A stretch of 64,000 nucleotides of DNA from Drechslerella dactyloides (GCA_020064725.1 JAGTWJ010000019.1:124001-188000), one strand, 5' to 3'. Shown: positions 11,057 through 23,085, counted from the first letter of the stretch. Numbers and translations: made by a program. The notes: a model not told the origin generated them from the sequence alone.

Positions 11057-12329
11057 AGCCTGTGTTGCACAAGATACCAGATACAAAAGCCATAATCAAT
11101 TAAGCGCTGAATACTGACTTCCAATGCAACAAGATTCAAGTAATTGTAAGCCGCTTTATACCATAAGCTAGTGGTACGCATCGTAACTGATCTTATATCG
11201 GAACCTACCTCCAAATTTGCGCGGTGCAGTAGACCGAGATAGCGGGCTCATTGCTGCTAGCATTCCAAGACAACAATTGGATGAAAGTCGAAATGTTTGG
11301 GTTTCGGCATTTCTTGCAGAGTGTGGACAGCTCCCATTGATCTTCAGTTTCTCTGTCCCTCCGCCAATCGGCGATATGCCTCGCCAGAGCCTAGGCTATA
11401 GGAATGTACGAGTCCATCGCATGCGACTCGTGCGCGTGTTGGTCACTGCATTCGATTTATGAATCTCCGAATTGGGAAATGGGCTTTCAGCACCCGCATG
11501 AGCTCTCTATACCGACATCCGCACGGACGTCTAGGCAGAATTATGAAAGCCTCACATGTCCATAGGCTTTAGCTTGTAGCGAATTCACCTTCATTTGCCC
11601 TCCAGCGGAACTTGCATTACCTAATTCATATTGCGTGCATATGTGCTACTAGCCCCCACACAAGAACATTGCTGTGCCCCCCGCTTGGGCAAAAGTCTTT
11701 GCTTATTCATGAGTTCGGGTTCAGAGTACATGTACATGCATGTTGTTAAGCGCGGGGAAGTCGGAGGCAGTTGGGCTAGTTGGCACTCTAGCTCAAGCGA
11801 TTTGTCGTGTAAGCAACTGTACGCCGGTGCGTACTCGGCCATGCACATCCATTCGGAAGTGGGCAGTGTTTCATTGCATGACACAGTACCCACATCACCA
11901 TCATAGAATAAAAAAGAAAATTTATCTTATAGGTACCCGTAGGGTTGCGGGGCTGAGATCAAGAGTGGGTCACCGTTAATACTTGGTGTTTCACACCCAT
12001 GGCGGGTCAATCACATACGCTTCGTGATTGTATATCTCAAAGCTACTTGCTAAAATGCTACGCGGCTTTGCCTCGACTCCAGATGCATTCGACGACGAGT
12101 ATATATTTATAGTGCAGAAGACCTCTATCTAATGTTAGACGCAACTGCTGCAGATGCTAATATACTTTAGAGATATATATCTGCATGTAGCCACTCGTTC
12201 GAAGCGTCCACACCACCCCGCCACCTTTCTGGCTCTTCCTGAGAATGCCCAATCCAGCCATATGGCTATGTCGATGGAACACAGGCCCCGGTTTGACAAA
12301 GGTCACCGTAAGTTGATTAACTACATCAA
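11057..12329. other. Intergenic, no gene supported
   Basis: Contains open frames such as 11217-11462 (+) and 11631-11906 (+), the latter mirrored by an equally long antisense frame. A palindromic GTACATGTACATGCATG run lies near 11727-11743. The 3' part (12154-12310) may include a 5' exon of the next gene ending at a GTAAGT donor at 12308, but I could not join it with confidence. Confidence 0.35.
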
Positions 12330-13014
12330 GTGCTACCTCTACGCTCCAGCTTTTCTTCAAAACTTAGTAGTCCCCGCATCGTCAGCTACAAATGCAATCT
12401 AACAGCTGCCAAAGTTCTGCTAGACGGTCAACAGCTCATCGAGCTGATCAAGGCAACTCCACCTCCAGACCAAACCAAATTCATTCCGTGGCGGACTGCA
12501 CTGTTAAGTTACGATGTCGTCACGAAGCTGGACGAGGTTAGATCGATCTCAACATTCAAACACATCAGTAAATCTTACCTATGAGTACTAACTATTCGTA
12601 CATGACAAGACTCTCCTCTGGGGTCTGTATTGCGTATATAACTTGTTCGACCCTGAGATTTGGTCACAAGTTGAGTGTCTATACCTACAAGACCCTGGAC
12701 AGGCATCGGCAAATCTGCTACGCAATGTTTGCAGATGGCTCAGCATCTATACCTCCGAAAAATTGCCAGAAGACGAAGCCCCAATTGTGCGTGTTTGTTT
12801 CATTTTCCGAGCAATGATTCGTAAGGAAGCCGGGTTGCATAATGAGCTGTGGATACAACCGCGGACTCAAAACGATATTTTGGGATATCGCGAGGAATTG
12901 ATGAGAACCAAAATGTTCCTTCTTTTACTTCCGACTGTTATAGACAAGTTCGAAAATGTGTACTTTGGTTTGCCAGCTTTCGACTCTAACTTAGCGGCGA
13001 AGAGCAACAGCTGA
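12330..13014 (+). CDS. Unknown protein, at least 2 exons, start unresolved
   Basis: Two exons join in phase 0: one ends at 12536 and the other is 12610-13014. The 73-nt intron has donor GTTAGA, a perfect TACTAAC branch point at 12586-12592 and acceptor ACAAG. The joined protein is hydrophilic and helical, with an aromatic stretch just after the junction (LLWGLYCVYNLFDPE) and a Glu/Pro-rich linker (SEKLPEDEAP). There is no ATG at 12330 (the frame opens with GTG), so a 5' exon must lie upstream; an acceptor at about 12352 or 12400 is possible. I do not recognise a domain. Splice quality argues for a real gene; function unknown. Confidence 0.45.
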
Positions 13015-13644
13015 AGACATTCCATACTTAACACTAGTGCGCTATCACGTTTAAAGCGCAACGGGGAATATGCATTCGAATTGGAGAGTCGGTTACAAGC
13101 ATATATGTATGGACTTAATGCCGAGATGGGTCGTTCTTACCCAGAGCTCGAAAGAAAGTGTCGTTTAAATTGATAGGTCGACCAAGTCCGTGGATACTTC
13201 AACTCAGCTTTCGAAATTTAAATATATACATGGGCATATAGGGTATCGGAAATTTCACAATGGTCAACGCTTATGTGTTTCCAGCCAACCGACCTATACC
13301 ATTAATCTTTCGCAATATATCTTTGGCTACAAATGGACAAAGAATTATGATAATGTAGTGGGCATTTGGAGCTTAACATTATGTTATTAAACATAAACAA
13401 CTAACTTCCCTAGAATAATCATATTTTTTGTACTAGCATTAGGATGGATTTATATCTTATACTCGCGTTCGGTATCTTCCAACGTGCTCGATAGCATTTC
13501 TCCAGCAGCATGGAGATTCGGTGAGGCAATATCATCCTTAGTCTGGAAACTCGCACTGCACGCTGCACTGTGGTCCAAGATATTAGACGCGCACTGCTGT
13601 CTCTGCTCCTGATGAGATATTGTGTTTTCGCACGTTATTGACTA
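13015..13644. other. Intergenic, no gene seen
   Basis: AT-rich stretch between a plus-strand gene end and the 3' end of the NF-YB-like gene. The frame at 13190-13390 (+) is Tyr/Asn-rich and looks like translated AT-rich DNA. Confidence 0.45.
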
Positions 13645-14192
13645 TCAAGATGAACAGGGTAGCGTTCTGAGACCAACATTTCTGTGAATACGGAGATATT
13701 TCTCGAAGTTACTCGCATATTCTTCCGTGTCAAGCGATTCCAATACCGATATAATATCGCATCCTTTGATCTTGGTGCCCATTCTGTGCTGACACAAGTT
13801 GGAAGCTTTGTTTGTAATAAACGAAATAAACTCGGTGGCGCACTGAATCATACACTCTTTCGCACCTTTTGTAACTTTCGTTTGGGGTGGAAGGACCTTC
13901 TTCATTATGCTGGAAACTGGTGGATATCGGCAGGATCAGCGCCCGTGAGTAAAGTATCAAATCTGAATAGTGAACTCAGGGCTTCCGGCTCTCAAACGGA
14001 GGGGAACGAAGAGAGCTGCTCGGAACATCAGCTAGTAACAGAGGATGGGCGATCGTTACTCTTGATTATATCTGTGATGGTTTCCTGGTCATCGACTTGG
14101 GATTCAAACCGGCTGCTTAGTCGACTATCACCTCCTGGGGGTCGAACGTCTTCCTGAGAGCTATCTGGCTTTACTTTGTGCGGCGCAACCAT
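13645..14192 (-). pseudogene. HapC/Hap3 (NF-YB)-like CCAAT-binding histone fold, probable frameshift
   Basis: NF-YB/HapC pairs with NF-YC and, with NF-YA, binds CCAAT promoters. The frame 13905-13645 carries most of the histone fold: IMKKVLPP, AKECMIQCATEF, FISFITNKAS-LC, then IKGCDI and EEYASNFEKYL, matching HapC order and spacing. All three cysteines of the HapC redox set (C-x3-C and one 16 residues on) are present. The family's N-terminal LPIANV-RIMKK motif is split here. LPIST is in one frame (up to about 13919) and VSSIMKK in the next; one extra base near 13918 accounts for it. A hydrophilic open stretch at 14192-14035 (MVAPHKVKP onward) may be the N-terminal exon. Either the copy is broken, the frame change is bridged by an unusual splice, or the base is a sequencing error. 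It is not a normal full-length HapC: the glutamine/glycine-rich C-terminus is absent. Confidence 0.7.
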
Positions 14193-14916
14193 GTCTAAAG
14201 CTGATTCGTTGAAGCTCGGAATGATAGAAGCTGCCGAGACTACCCTAGCGCTCGAAAAATAATACTGTTAGGTGCGCAGATGTTGTATATTCGAAGATGA
14301 GCATCAAAATGGATAGGGATTGAGAGGCGAAGGGGAAGTACCGGCGAAATAAATAGGAATGAAGAAATATGAGCTGTCTCACCTGGGACCTTAGGCGGAC
14401 TCTCACTGGCGCGAAATTATCCAGCCGTTGTTTGGTGTGGGCAAACACTTCGATGTCATTGTCGCTCATAATGAATGCAGGAACGTAGAGTGAGTTCCTA
14501 GCTCGTTTAGGAATTTACCTTTTCGCCTGAAGAATCGTATCCTTTGAATTCGTGACAGCGCTCATCCGCATTTCTAGAAAGTTGGTTATAAATTCCATGC
14601 ATGTACATGTGCATGCACCAGGCTTAACGTAACGCGGTAGCAATAATGTTCAAGTTGGGCAGACTTGCAGCTCGAGTATCATTTCAATTTCACTTCATCC
14701 CGAGACGGAAGGTGGTCCTATATCAACTATATCTGCGGGCCATTGGGCTTGCGTACGCAGGGCCTAGGGGTGACCACGAGATGTGAAATCAGATCGGCAG
14801 TACTAGCTGGTTACAGTCTGATACCTTCGATCATGATACATCGACATAACATTAGTATACTCTCTATATTCAATTTCGAAATACGCATTAGATTACTGTA
14901 ATTCTTTCCATCTTAT
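14193..14916. other. Intergenic, possible upstream exon
   Basis: A minus-strand open stretch 14469-14383 starts with ATG (MSDNDIEVFAH) and runs into a CAG|GTGAGA donor. It could be a first exon of the NF-YB-like gene or an unrelated fragment. Nothing else supported. Confidence 0.3.
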
Positions 14917-15896
14917 TCACTTCGTGATGCGTACAAAGGACTCTTCCTTCCATAATTCGTCCCAAATCAACATCTCGACCGAGACGCTCTCATCACCAAA
15001 CTGGTGCACATTCGATAGAAATAGATCCAAAAATCGGCGACACGCATCTTGGCAGTCCGCTGGGAGGTTTGAGCAACCCCCCGTCACGATACTTCCACTG
15101 CAGTAATTGCTTCTCCGCTTCTTATTGCCGACACCCACACCGCCAGCCAGCCACGCTGAACTTTTTAACAGTTTCAATACCGCACCTCTCCAAAACAAAA
15201 TCTTTCTAGGAGAAAGTGGCGGGGTTGTATGAGAACTGGCCTCTTTGCCATTGTTCTCATTGGCTGCGCCACCACTTCTCTGCCTCTGAGCCGTAGATAG
15301 CACCTGCCGGACAAAAGCAACATCCTCTCGATCAGCATGTCCCGGGTCGTAGACAGCGAAATCGTGAGTCCGGGCTCCTGGGTAGGATATCAATAGTTGG
15401 CAATGCCAATCTACCCTACCTTCGTCCTTTACGCAGGCACTTTGCATGCAGTTGACCACCCACCAAATCCTTCTATGAGTTCTCCAACGTCGCTCAGATT
15501 TTCCAACATTAAACTCGAATTGTCGGATAGTATGCATAGCTACCCAGTTTGGGTCCTGTCCGCTTACTTCTACCACTTCTTTCTTCTCCCTCGCGCATGT
15601 TTTTGGGTCAAGATATCCCACAACCGAAGGATAGACGAGCCATCGCAAGTCGTTGTCGCAGCAAAACTGGTCAGCCCGTTCAAGATAGCTATTGATTGTT
15701 TGGGTAGGCGTTAAATTGTTGAATTGTATCGAGCCAAATGGAAGCGACATTCTCGGCGACATCGATTACCACCACTGAGTAGTCTAGCGCTGGCTGGTAA
15801 TTTCCAAGGCGAATCAGGTGCGTCGGTATGTTCAGGTGGACCACAAATATAGATGGACTCTATACGTTGAGGACGAGTGAGGGTCTTAGGGTGCAC
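14917..15896 (-). CDS. Unknown protein, frame change near its 5' end
   Basis: The main frame (15762-14917, 281 aa) has real-protein character: WLVYPSVVGYLDP, a WHCQLLIS strand, a FAVYDPGHAD motif, a Ser/Thr/Pro linker, then a Cys-rich C-terminal part. Its first ATG sits inside what looks like coding sequence. Upstream, two other frames are also protein-like (MHPKTLTRPQR at 15896, and ALDYSVVVIDVAENV just before 15720), so the true 5' end needs one or two frame changes or an intron that I cannot place. The strand-turn-strand around WHCQLLIS and VYDPG loosely recalls C48/Ulp1 cysteine proteases, but no H-D-Q-C catalytic set can be assigned. Unknown function; possibly decaying. Confidence 0.42.
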
Positions 15897-18141
15897 TTTC
15901 GAAGGAATAGAAGAACGTAGAGGCGTTAAAGTAAGAATGGAGGCCGTATGCAGAGTGCTGAAGGGGCCGTAAGGAGAGAGGATAGATAAGACTGAGAGTT
16001 CCCTTGTTATAAGGGAGTCGATCGACCCCGAGCGTGCAGCGCTTGAGCAACGTCAGCCCAAAGAAAATGCAACGCATACAACGCACTTTAAGTCAGACGG
16101 CTAGGGCTCCAAGCGCTGCGTAGTATATAAAATATCACACCAATTGCTAAGTTCCTCGTTTTAATGGAGCAAAAAGTGACTTAAAAAATTCTCCAGTAAC
16201 CGGATTTCAAAATTTTAACTTCGAACTTTCCCTATGTTCACGAACTATGCTGTGGAAAGGTAGACATCTAGCCCCGGACACATCAGCTTGGGGCTCCGAC
16301 TTTCAAGCCATGACACCGAGGCAAACAACAATATTATAAAGGTATGGTTTAAAGACATCAATATGTTTGATATAATAGATAGAAGAGAGTCGGCCAACAT
16401 GACTGCCTCGTGCGACTCCGTGGCACAAGCGCCTGGGCGTCGGGCGCCTTGAGGGACGCACGTACCCAAAAATAACGCGAAAGGCTAGAGACAATTCGTT
16501 TTTAGAATCATATGGAGCAGTTTTATGTGGTAGCGGAAATCATGTTCAGCTATTCATTTCCTTCTTAAGTAATCGCTGAAAGAAAGAATAACGTGTTTCT
16601 GTGTGTGTCACAGTGTTCTCTAAACCATGTATGTATATCTATCCCGAAGGGGTTGAAGAATGTTATCTGAGCACTGGGATGACATGACATATTGTAAAAG
16701 GCCGGAATTAATGAATCCACCTTTTTTAACTGTAGAGCTTGAAATTGCAACAATAACGGCAAAAGCAATGCGGTTTAAACAGCGATGTCGATTGGTATTG
16801 TAGTCATATCACTTGGCAGCCATTGGGAATTCTACAGCGTAAAATTGAATGATCGACAAAATCTTAAACAGTTCTTGCTCCAAGATGTTTATTTCCTCCG
16901 CTACAAGCCCCTAATCATCCGCTCCTGGTTTATAATTTAGATAAACCTCAATAAGTCGGTCAGCAAATGAAGGCCATGGCAGCAAAGGCTTGCAGGCCCA
17001 AACGGCTCATATACTGGAATAAAGGCTATATTAAGCGTGTCCGTGAGCATTGCCAAATTACTCCTACGATCAGTAGATAGCTACTACAAAGAAACTTCTG
17101 GACACCTGCCGGCTATCACCACTAGTAATTCATCCAACTGTACAAGCACGGACGCCACGTCAAATAACTTCTCTACTCATTCGACTAACTAACTGTGAAT
17201 ATGAGACAGGGTCTGGATACTTCGAACCACATCTAAAGTATACCTATAGACACTTGTGTGATGAACTGGGGCAATCACTTTGCAATATATATGCCCTCCT
17301 GGAATTCGTGATAATGGAAAGAATTTTGATCGCCTTTTCAGATACTGCCTCCCGTGAAGTTGCTCACGAGCAACGGTGTAATTTTTATGCGGACTTACAA
17401 AGCATCGCACTTTTTGCTAAAGTCAAACGCTGGGGTAGAAACTAGAAGGCCATCCGGTAATTATAGCTGTACCTATGCGAAGTTTCTATGCATCGCGTGA
17501 TATATTTTGGTGGCCAAGATAAATCGGTGTTGCCAGATGTACCGTCTATCGCAAGATCCAATCAGCCAGCCTCGACACTAGATTAGTTCGCAGCGAGCGC
17601 AGTAGTTGGTTGGCTGTGAAAGTTGCTGGAGGTGCGCTGTGGATGCTTTGAGGTCATAAAGTAGCTTGGAGAGTTTTCAAGGAGGATTAGATTCCAAAGC
17701 TTGGTTTTGGCGCTACATCTGTTTTCAATATGGCGGTAGAGCCGTTGAGTTGGGGCTGGATAACTTGTCCGATCCGGCACCCACAACTTCTAGGTCTGCG
17801 CGTAAATGTATATATACAAGTTGTCTATAAACGTAAACCTTCGATATATACCACTCATTGCTCATTCCTCCCTGGGAATCATAGCCAAGACTTCTAAAAC
17901 AGGGAGTAGATAACAGATATGATAGCTCCTTGCTTTTGAAGGTTTGGAAGCCCAAAACCTTGGCGTTTTCAGGGTCTCTAGGATGCCCCCGACCAAGTTA
18001 TGTCCTCCAGCACTTTGTCCTACCATCTGCACTATATGGATAAGCCCTACTCTGTCCGTCTCCACCTCCGTCAACATCTGCAACATTGCCCGATTACACC
18101 TTCATGACTCTCCACCGAGCATTTTCGGGCCTCCAACCAGT
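15897..18141. other. Long intergenic stretch, no gene supported
   Basis: 2.2 kb with only short frames; the longest (16245-16494, -) overlap each other in two frames. A plus frame at 17254-17445 is mildly protein-like but has no splice partner. The last 200 bases are the likely promoter and 5' UTR of the gene at 18142; the frame continues upstream of its ATG but turns Thr/Ser/Cys-rich. Confidence 0.4.
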
Positions 18142-18766
18142 ATGAGCATTTTCAAGGCGTTCGACGACATCTTTCGAAGTAGGCACGACCCAACCGAACA
18201 GTGGGTTTTTCAACAATTAGAGAATATCGCCCATCATCGCACCCCTGAATACAACTACATGGTCAGATTAGTGAAGTTCGGCAAGAAAGACAACCCGATC
18301 AAACTTTTTAGACAACGGAAATCTGTATTAGCGTTTATCGCACTCAGTTTCTACAGAATCTATATAGACAGAGTCGAATTCTACGATTGCTATCTCAAAT
18401 GGCCTACAAACCTTCGTGATATCTTCTCCCCCAAGCAAAAAAAGTGGTCACTCATCCTAAAAAGGTTGCATGATTGGAAGAAATCGAGCACAAGGCCTCC
18501 ATATGAGTTCTATGCAAGCATGTACCGAGATCTACGCGACCTTTGGGTTGCAATACCAGATATTGAGGTACATCATGAACTCTGCTCTTCCATGTGTAGT
18601 ACCTCTAACCTCGGTACTGCAGTCACTTCGGATTTCCCTCAACTCGGTCGAAAGCAAGATGCGGTGGAGAGTCCTAAGGTCTCGTCAAGTCACCGCACGA
18701 AAGGCGAAATATGCGTTCCATACTCGGAGTCACTGCTTCGCTCAGATTTTACGTTCCTGTATCTAA
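18142..18766 (+). CDS. Unknown basic protein (189 aa, 2 exons)
   Basis: Exons 18142-18567 and 18623-18766 join in phase 0 across a 55-nt intron (donor GTACAT, branch CTCTAACC, acceptor TGCAG). I chose the ATG at 18142 because the sequence before it looks non-coding. The first 140 residues are helical and rich in aromatic and basic residues (IFKAFDDIFRS, FGKKDNPIKLFRQRKS, AFIALSFYRIY). The second exon is strongly basic (SKMRWRVLRSRQVTARKAKY), suggesting nuclear location or nucleic-acid contact. No domain recognised. If the intron were retained, the frame would run to 18792 with a different, Ser/Cys-rich ending. Confidence 0.5.
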
Positions 18767-19344
18767 GTTCGATTTGGCCACCAAGCTCCTGAGAAGAGAG
18801 ACAATTCAATTTATAGCCTTCCCTCCTAGAGATATAAGACTTGGGACAAATTAGTTTTCGAGCACGAGACTCATAGAGCAGCCGCAGAACAATTGCTAGT
18901 GTAAATTCTCCTATCGCAGACGATAAATGCTAGACTACAGGGCATGAGCAATTGAAGGTCAAGATCCTGATCTGGATCAGTATCGTGGCGACCTCCCTAT
19001 ATTCCAACTGTTATACGTAATATGTGATTATGCAGGACGGAACTGAGCAACCTCCATGTTATCAAATTAAGCGCCCGCAACACGAAGCTATTTCGCTTCG
19101 GGGGCCGCGGTCAGATCGGCGAGGCATCCATGGGATTCCAAGCCAGCCACACTCCCAGTCCCTTTGATACAGCATTCCTTCTGCCCTGTAAAGGAGGCCG
19201 CCATGGATAGAACTATGATGACAAGTAAAATATAAATACGGCACTGGACAGCATTCAGGCAGGCATCCTAAGGACCACATAAACTACCTCCACGGACTGA
19301 GACCCGACTTGCAGTATTTATGATATCAGCTCGATAACCACGTC
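18767..19344. other. Intergenic, no gene seen
   Basis: Spacer between two plus-strand genes. The minus frame 19062-19280 is Cys/Trp/Gly-rich and not convincing. Confidence 0.45.
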
Positions 19345-19866
19345 ATGGCTACAAACTCTGTTACGATAAGACCCAGCCCTGAGACGGATTGGCAGATCGT
19401 GGGATCTGACACTCATTACAATAAGTTATGCAAAATGGCGCTACAGAACTGGGCAAACGCTCAAGAATCAGGACGCAAGGTCCACCACGAACATAAAACG
19501 ATACATCTCAACTGTTGCCAATTCAGTATTTGTAGCTTCATCGCGTTGCTCAGCCCTCTGCCTCCAAAGTTCAGCCTTGTGGATCTCACATCCATCGATC
19601 CAGAAACCTGGATCTACGAAGAAATCATCCATGAACCCCATCAAGAAGCTTGGCGCTTGGAGATTTATTCCACTTTCTCCGATATCCACCGGTCAAATGT
19701 CGATGGCGATACGATACGGGACGAAATCCACGAATGCCTTCTGCTACATCTCGAGAATCGTTTGGATTCTGATGCTACAAAGGACAAGCAGGAGGAACTT
19801 CAGCGCGCGATTAGGCAGGTTACGAAACAACTTGGAAGAAGCAGAGGGCGAATCGTTCGCGCATAG
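19345..19866 (+). CDS. Unknown acidic helical protein (173 aa)
   Basis: Single open frame from ATG 19345. The sequence is hydrophilic and acidic with a helical second half (LTSIDPETWIYEEI, then DTIRDEIHECLLLHLENRL) and a basic C-terminal tail (RAIRQVTKQLGRSRGR). The middle stretch 19480-19550 (IHLNCCQFSICSFIALL) is hydrophobic and differs in character from both sides. It could be a retained in-frame intron-like segment, though its donor would be weak (AAG|GTCCAC). No signal peptide, no recognised domain. The start is supported by an in-frame stop upstream and a purine at -3. Function unknown. Confidence 0.45.
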   Translation: MATNSVTIRPSPETDWQIVGSDTHYNKLCKMALQNWANAQESGRKVHHEHKTIHLNCCQFSICSFIALLSPLPPKFSLVDLTSIDPETWIYEEIIHEPHQEAWRLEIYSTFSDIHRSNVDGDTIRDEIHECLLLHLENRLDSDATKDKQEELQRAIRQVTKQLGRSRGRIVRA

Positions 19867-20414
19867 CCGCACGAGACGTAGGTGTCGTCAGACCTTTTCG
19901 GTACACACCTTTAAGTACGGGCCTTGTATATACCATCTAAAGCGCCACATAGTCACTAAATCGCCGTAGTTGTTCCTCTGAGCAACAGGGCCCGCTCATC
20001 CCCTTGGCGCAGTTGGCCTAACCAGCGCAAGACACGCCGGTGGCACACCGATCTTTGCAGAAGCCGAGTTGGCTTCGAATCATGGCTTCACGTCTAGTTT
20101 TCCTTTTGTGGCTAAACTTGTAGGAAGAGAATGAAGGTAGCATCAATACAGCGCCTTGACAGGAACAAATGAAAAACTGTAAAATAGTGAACCGTAGTAA
20201 CTCTGAGAGTCGACATGAAGTACTGTCGGGAAGATATGGCACTCTCAATCAGATCTTCGTCAAGACGGGATGATAGCAAATTACATTGATGAGCCCGACT
20301 CTGCTGTGGGCGATTCTGCGCGCACAACGGGCCTTCCTGGCTCCCGAAAAACTGGCCCTCTAACTCTCCTGGTCGCCACCCTCGTTGACCACTACTCGAA
20401 GTATCAGTTCAAAC
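19867..20414. other. Intergenic, no gene seen
   Basis: A tRNA-like A-box string occurs near 20000-20015 but does not fold into a tRNA (see rejected items). No other structure noticed. Confidence 0.4.
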
Positions 20415-21060
20415 TCAAAGTACATGTACATTACTAGTACGGGTGGGGCCGTGGCAAGAGTACATACAATCGGCAATGCTCAGAGGTTTTCTTTCTCTCT
20501 TCTCCTCTTCCGGCAGTTCTGCAGCCCCAGACGCACCCTTCCGCACCTTTGCTTCTTCCCTTCTTTGTTTCTTGAGTTGTGTCTGTGCCAATCCACTGAT
20601 AGCCCATTTAAACAGCCAGAGATGTTTCCTTGTCCCTTTCTGATCACCACCTTTAGTTGATGTTAACATATCGGTAATTAAATTGTAGAAATCTGGGCTC
20701 ATTGGAGCATTTTTGAGTATCTCAAGGAAAATAGTATAAGTTTCTTCTATAACGTCGTCTCCTTGGTCCGAAAATTGTTTAATGAATGTATTAAGATTTT
20801 TATTCCGAGCGAGAGCTTCTTGGGCGCAGTCCTGAAACGACAAACGGATCAATATCACTGGCAATGTAACACGATCTTGGGGGAAGGCCAACCTTGATCG
20901 TTCGAAGGATGGGACTGATCTTGACCTTGGTCCAATCACCTGTTTTTTCTTGATAATAAGGGATGCTGAAAGCATTCCTTACGGTTTCATTTGTCATAGA
21001 ATGCCCTTCCTGTAGCTTTGGTTTCGGAACCGCTGGGGGGTGGGGTGTGGAGGACGACAT
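20415..21060 (-). CDS. 'WLFKWA' two-exon family, copy A
   Basis: Exon 1 is 21060-20893 and exon 2 is 20831-20415, with a 61-nt intron (donor AAG|GTTGGC, acceptor TTTCAG). Exon 1 begins MSSSTPHPP and ends with the block IPYYQEKTGDW plus a short helix. Exon 2 begins DCAQEALARNKN and contains FIKQFSDQGDDVIEETY, DMLTSTKGG and HLWLFKWA, and ends in a Lys/Arg/Glu-rich disordered tail. The paralogue at 63056 has the same exon order, the same intron position right after the first block and the same motifs. An upstream in-frame extension to 21213 exists, but the ATG at 21060 matches the paralogue's start. Small, soluble, no signal peptide; the basic tail suggests nuclear or nucleic-acid association. 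I know no named family with these motifs. Confidence 0.7.
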
Positions 21061-23060
21061 ATTGCTTGCCTTTACCTCCGAGAGTGCTAACAAGTCAAAT
21101 TTTGCGCCCCTCTTTTTTGCTTTCTTTTCTGCGAGGCTGGCCGTCTGCGAGGGCCGTCGTGCTCTTGACCCTTGTCGCCAAGGCGGAATGTGATTGAGCA
21201 AAAAGCGAAACATTTGCCGAGCGGAATTGCCTTGAACTCTTAAATGCCAAAAATAAATGTTTGCTTCTTTTTCCTAGATGCTTTCCGTCTGCGAGATGAG
21301 GCCAGAGCCCAACACGGCAGCATAATTGCGCGAATTAACTGCTGACGGGAAACACTGCCGCAATCATATTAGCGGAACTCTATACCTTCTAAAGAGGTCT
21401 CCAGCCCGGAAAGCCTTCTTTAGCTGCAATATTACGTCGCCCAACTGAGGCAGGAGGCGAAGGCCAGCAAGTTTTTTGGGGGGAGGGTAGAGTAAGCTCG
21501 GTTAAGTGTCCATGCGCAGTCCGCAATAACTATGTATTGGTCTTCTGTTGTTCTTACGCGCATTGTTGCACATGTCCATGTACGTTGTGATTTCGTGCGC
21601 GTCCTGTTGCTCTCGACCCCTGGGCATCGGAACACGTCACAAAGTTGTGATCAAGCGTCTCTCGGTTCTTGTTTCCTCGAGGCCTCTCAGGACGACTATA
21701 GTTAATTAGCGAAGTTCTTCCGTCATGCAAAATTAGCGGAAGCCGAAGGACGCGAGTATGCGGTTAGCGTCGGGTGTGCGAACGCCCGGCTGTCATATGC
21801 ATCGTCCCGCGGACCAGCCTTGTCACTCCCAGTAAAGGGGTCGTTTCTGTTACCTAGGTCAATTCATTCCAGCTTCAGCTGTGGGTCGGCCAGTCGCGTT
21901 TGACTGGATTGTGATCAACCCAGGCCAGCTAGGTCAAGTCTATCACAAAGCCGGGAAGATATATTTCCTGAAACAGAACAGAAGCTGGTAGCCAGGAAGG
22001 TTCCCAAATTATGGTTGTACTGCGGAGTAGGCATCACATTACCCTCACCACTGCACATACGCTGGGGGACAGGAGCCGTCTCATGGGCACAACCTTCGAA
22101 GACAGCAATGCCTCAGGGCTGTCTAGAAGTATGAACCTGGCTTCCTGTGATTGCTCTCACTCCTGCATGAATTTGGAGTCTCGCTGGTATGCGTCTTGTA
22201 CACCATCGACACGAACGTTACTAGTCGCGGGCCACTAAAAAGGACCACAAGACCACTGGCGCTAGCAAGGTGCTAGTCTTGTATTGCAGGCTCCGCGTTG
22301 GCGAGGTGCCAGCCGCCTTTTGCAACTCGTCCACTATAACCACCGAGCCCTTCTGAAGACAGTACATCACCAGCTAGCTACTTCCTCCCAGGAAAAGTGG
22401 CAGAGCACTCAGGCCATGTCTGCACTGCACTCCTATCAACGCCTCCGTCCGGCGTGGACTTTCGATGTAACGAAGGAAGGGGCCTAGGGGTGACGAGGGC
22501 ATGTCAATTTCTCATCTTGAACGCCAACGCTCTGATAGAAATACCAGAGGTCGCATCGCTGTTAGTCTCACGCAACATTGCTCTCCAGTCGTCTAATCTT
22601 CGGTCTTCACAGTAATTTCATAACAAGAAGTACAGTTACCGCTCTAAGTCTCATGGCGAGAATTTATATCCCGCTGCGTGCTCAATACAAGCACATTTCT
22701 TCATGTCTCCCTTCCGTGAAACCGCAACTACGCAAACGCCGAGGCATGCACAAGTATTGTTGGCTCCACCCCCCAAGCCTACATACGACGCAGTCATCTG
22801 CAAGCCCAACCAGGACCAGTCGGTTTCCCACAGTCGTCACCATCCATCGTACAAAATTCACACGGCGCAGGTCGCTGGTGCGTAAATTAGATGGAAAGGT
22901 GCATGCGGGGCTTCCTTTTGGATATATCAAGCGACTCATGACCACGAGGGATCTAGGTTGGATCCATAGGTAGCAGCCACGGCATCCCTGTCGCCGAGTG
23001 GAGCTATATCCGCCAGAAGGTATCACACTGTACAGATTGAACGCGGGAATATCTTGCCAA
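21061..23060. other. Long intergenic stretch, no gene supported
   Basis: Frames at 22578-22973 (+) and 22682-23146 (-) lie antisense to each other and neither resembles a family. The first 200 bases are the likely promoter of the gene ending at 20415. Confidence 0.4.
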
Positions 23061-23085
23061 CTCTCTCTTTCCGTCTCTCTCTCCC
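23061..23085 (+). promoter_or_regulatory. CT-rich promoter tract
   Basis: A run of CTCTCTCTTTCC and TCTCTCTCTCCC, typical of pyrimidine tracts in filamentous-fungal promoters just upstream of transcription starts. It lies about 240 bp before the ATG at 23318, which supports transcription of that gene on the plus strand. Confidence 0.35.

Noticed and set aside
15400..15762. Ulp1/C48 protease in the gene at 14917-15896
   Set aside because: Only one strand-turn-strand segment resembles the family; no catalytic His-Asp-Cys set could be assigned.
19995..20085. tRNA-like sequence: A-box-like TGGCGCAGTTGG and a B-box-like GCTTCGAATC
   Set aside because: The anticodon and acceptor arms do not pair and the spacing does not give a cloverleaf; probably chance or a very old relic.
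14759..22496. Shared 15-mer GGGCCTAGGGGTGAC at about 14760 and 22482
   Set aside because: The flanks do not align beyond the 15 bases, so it is not enough to call a repeat family.
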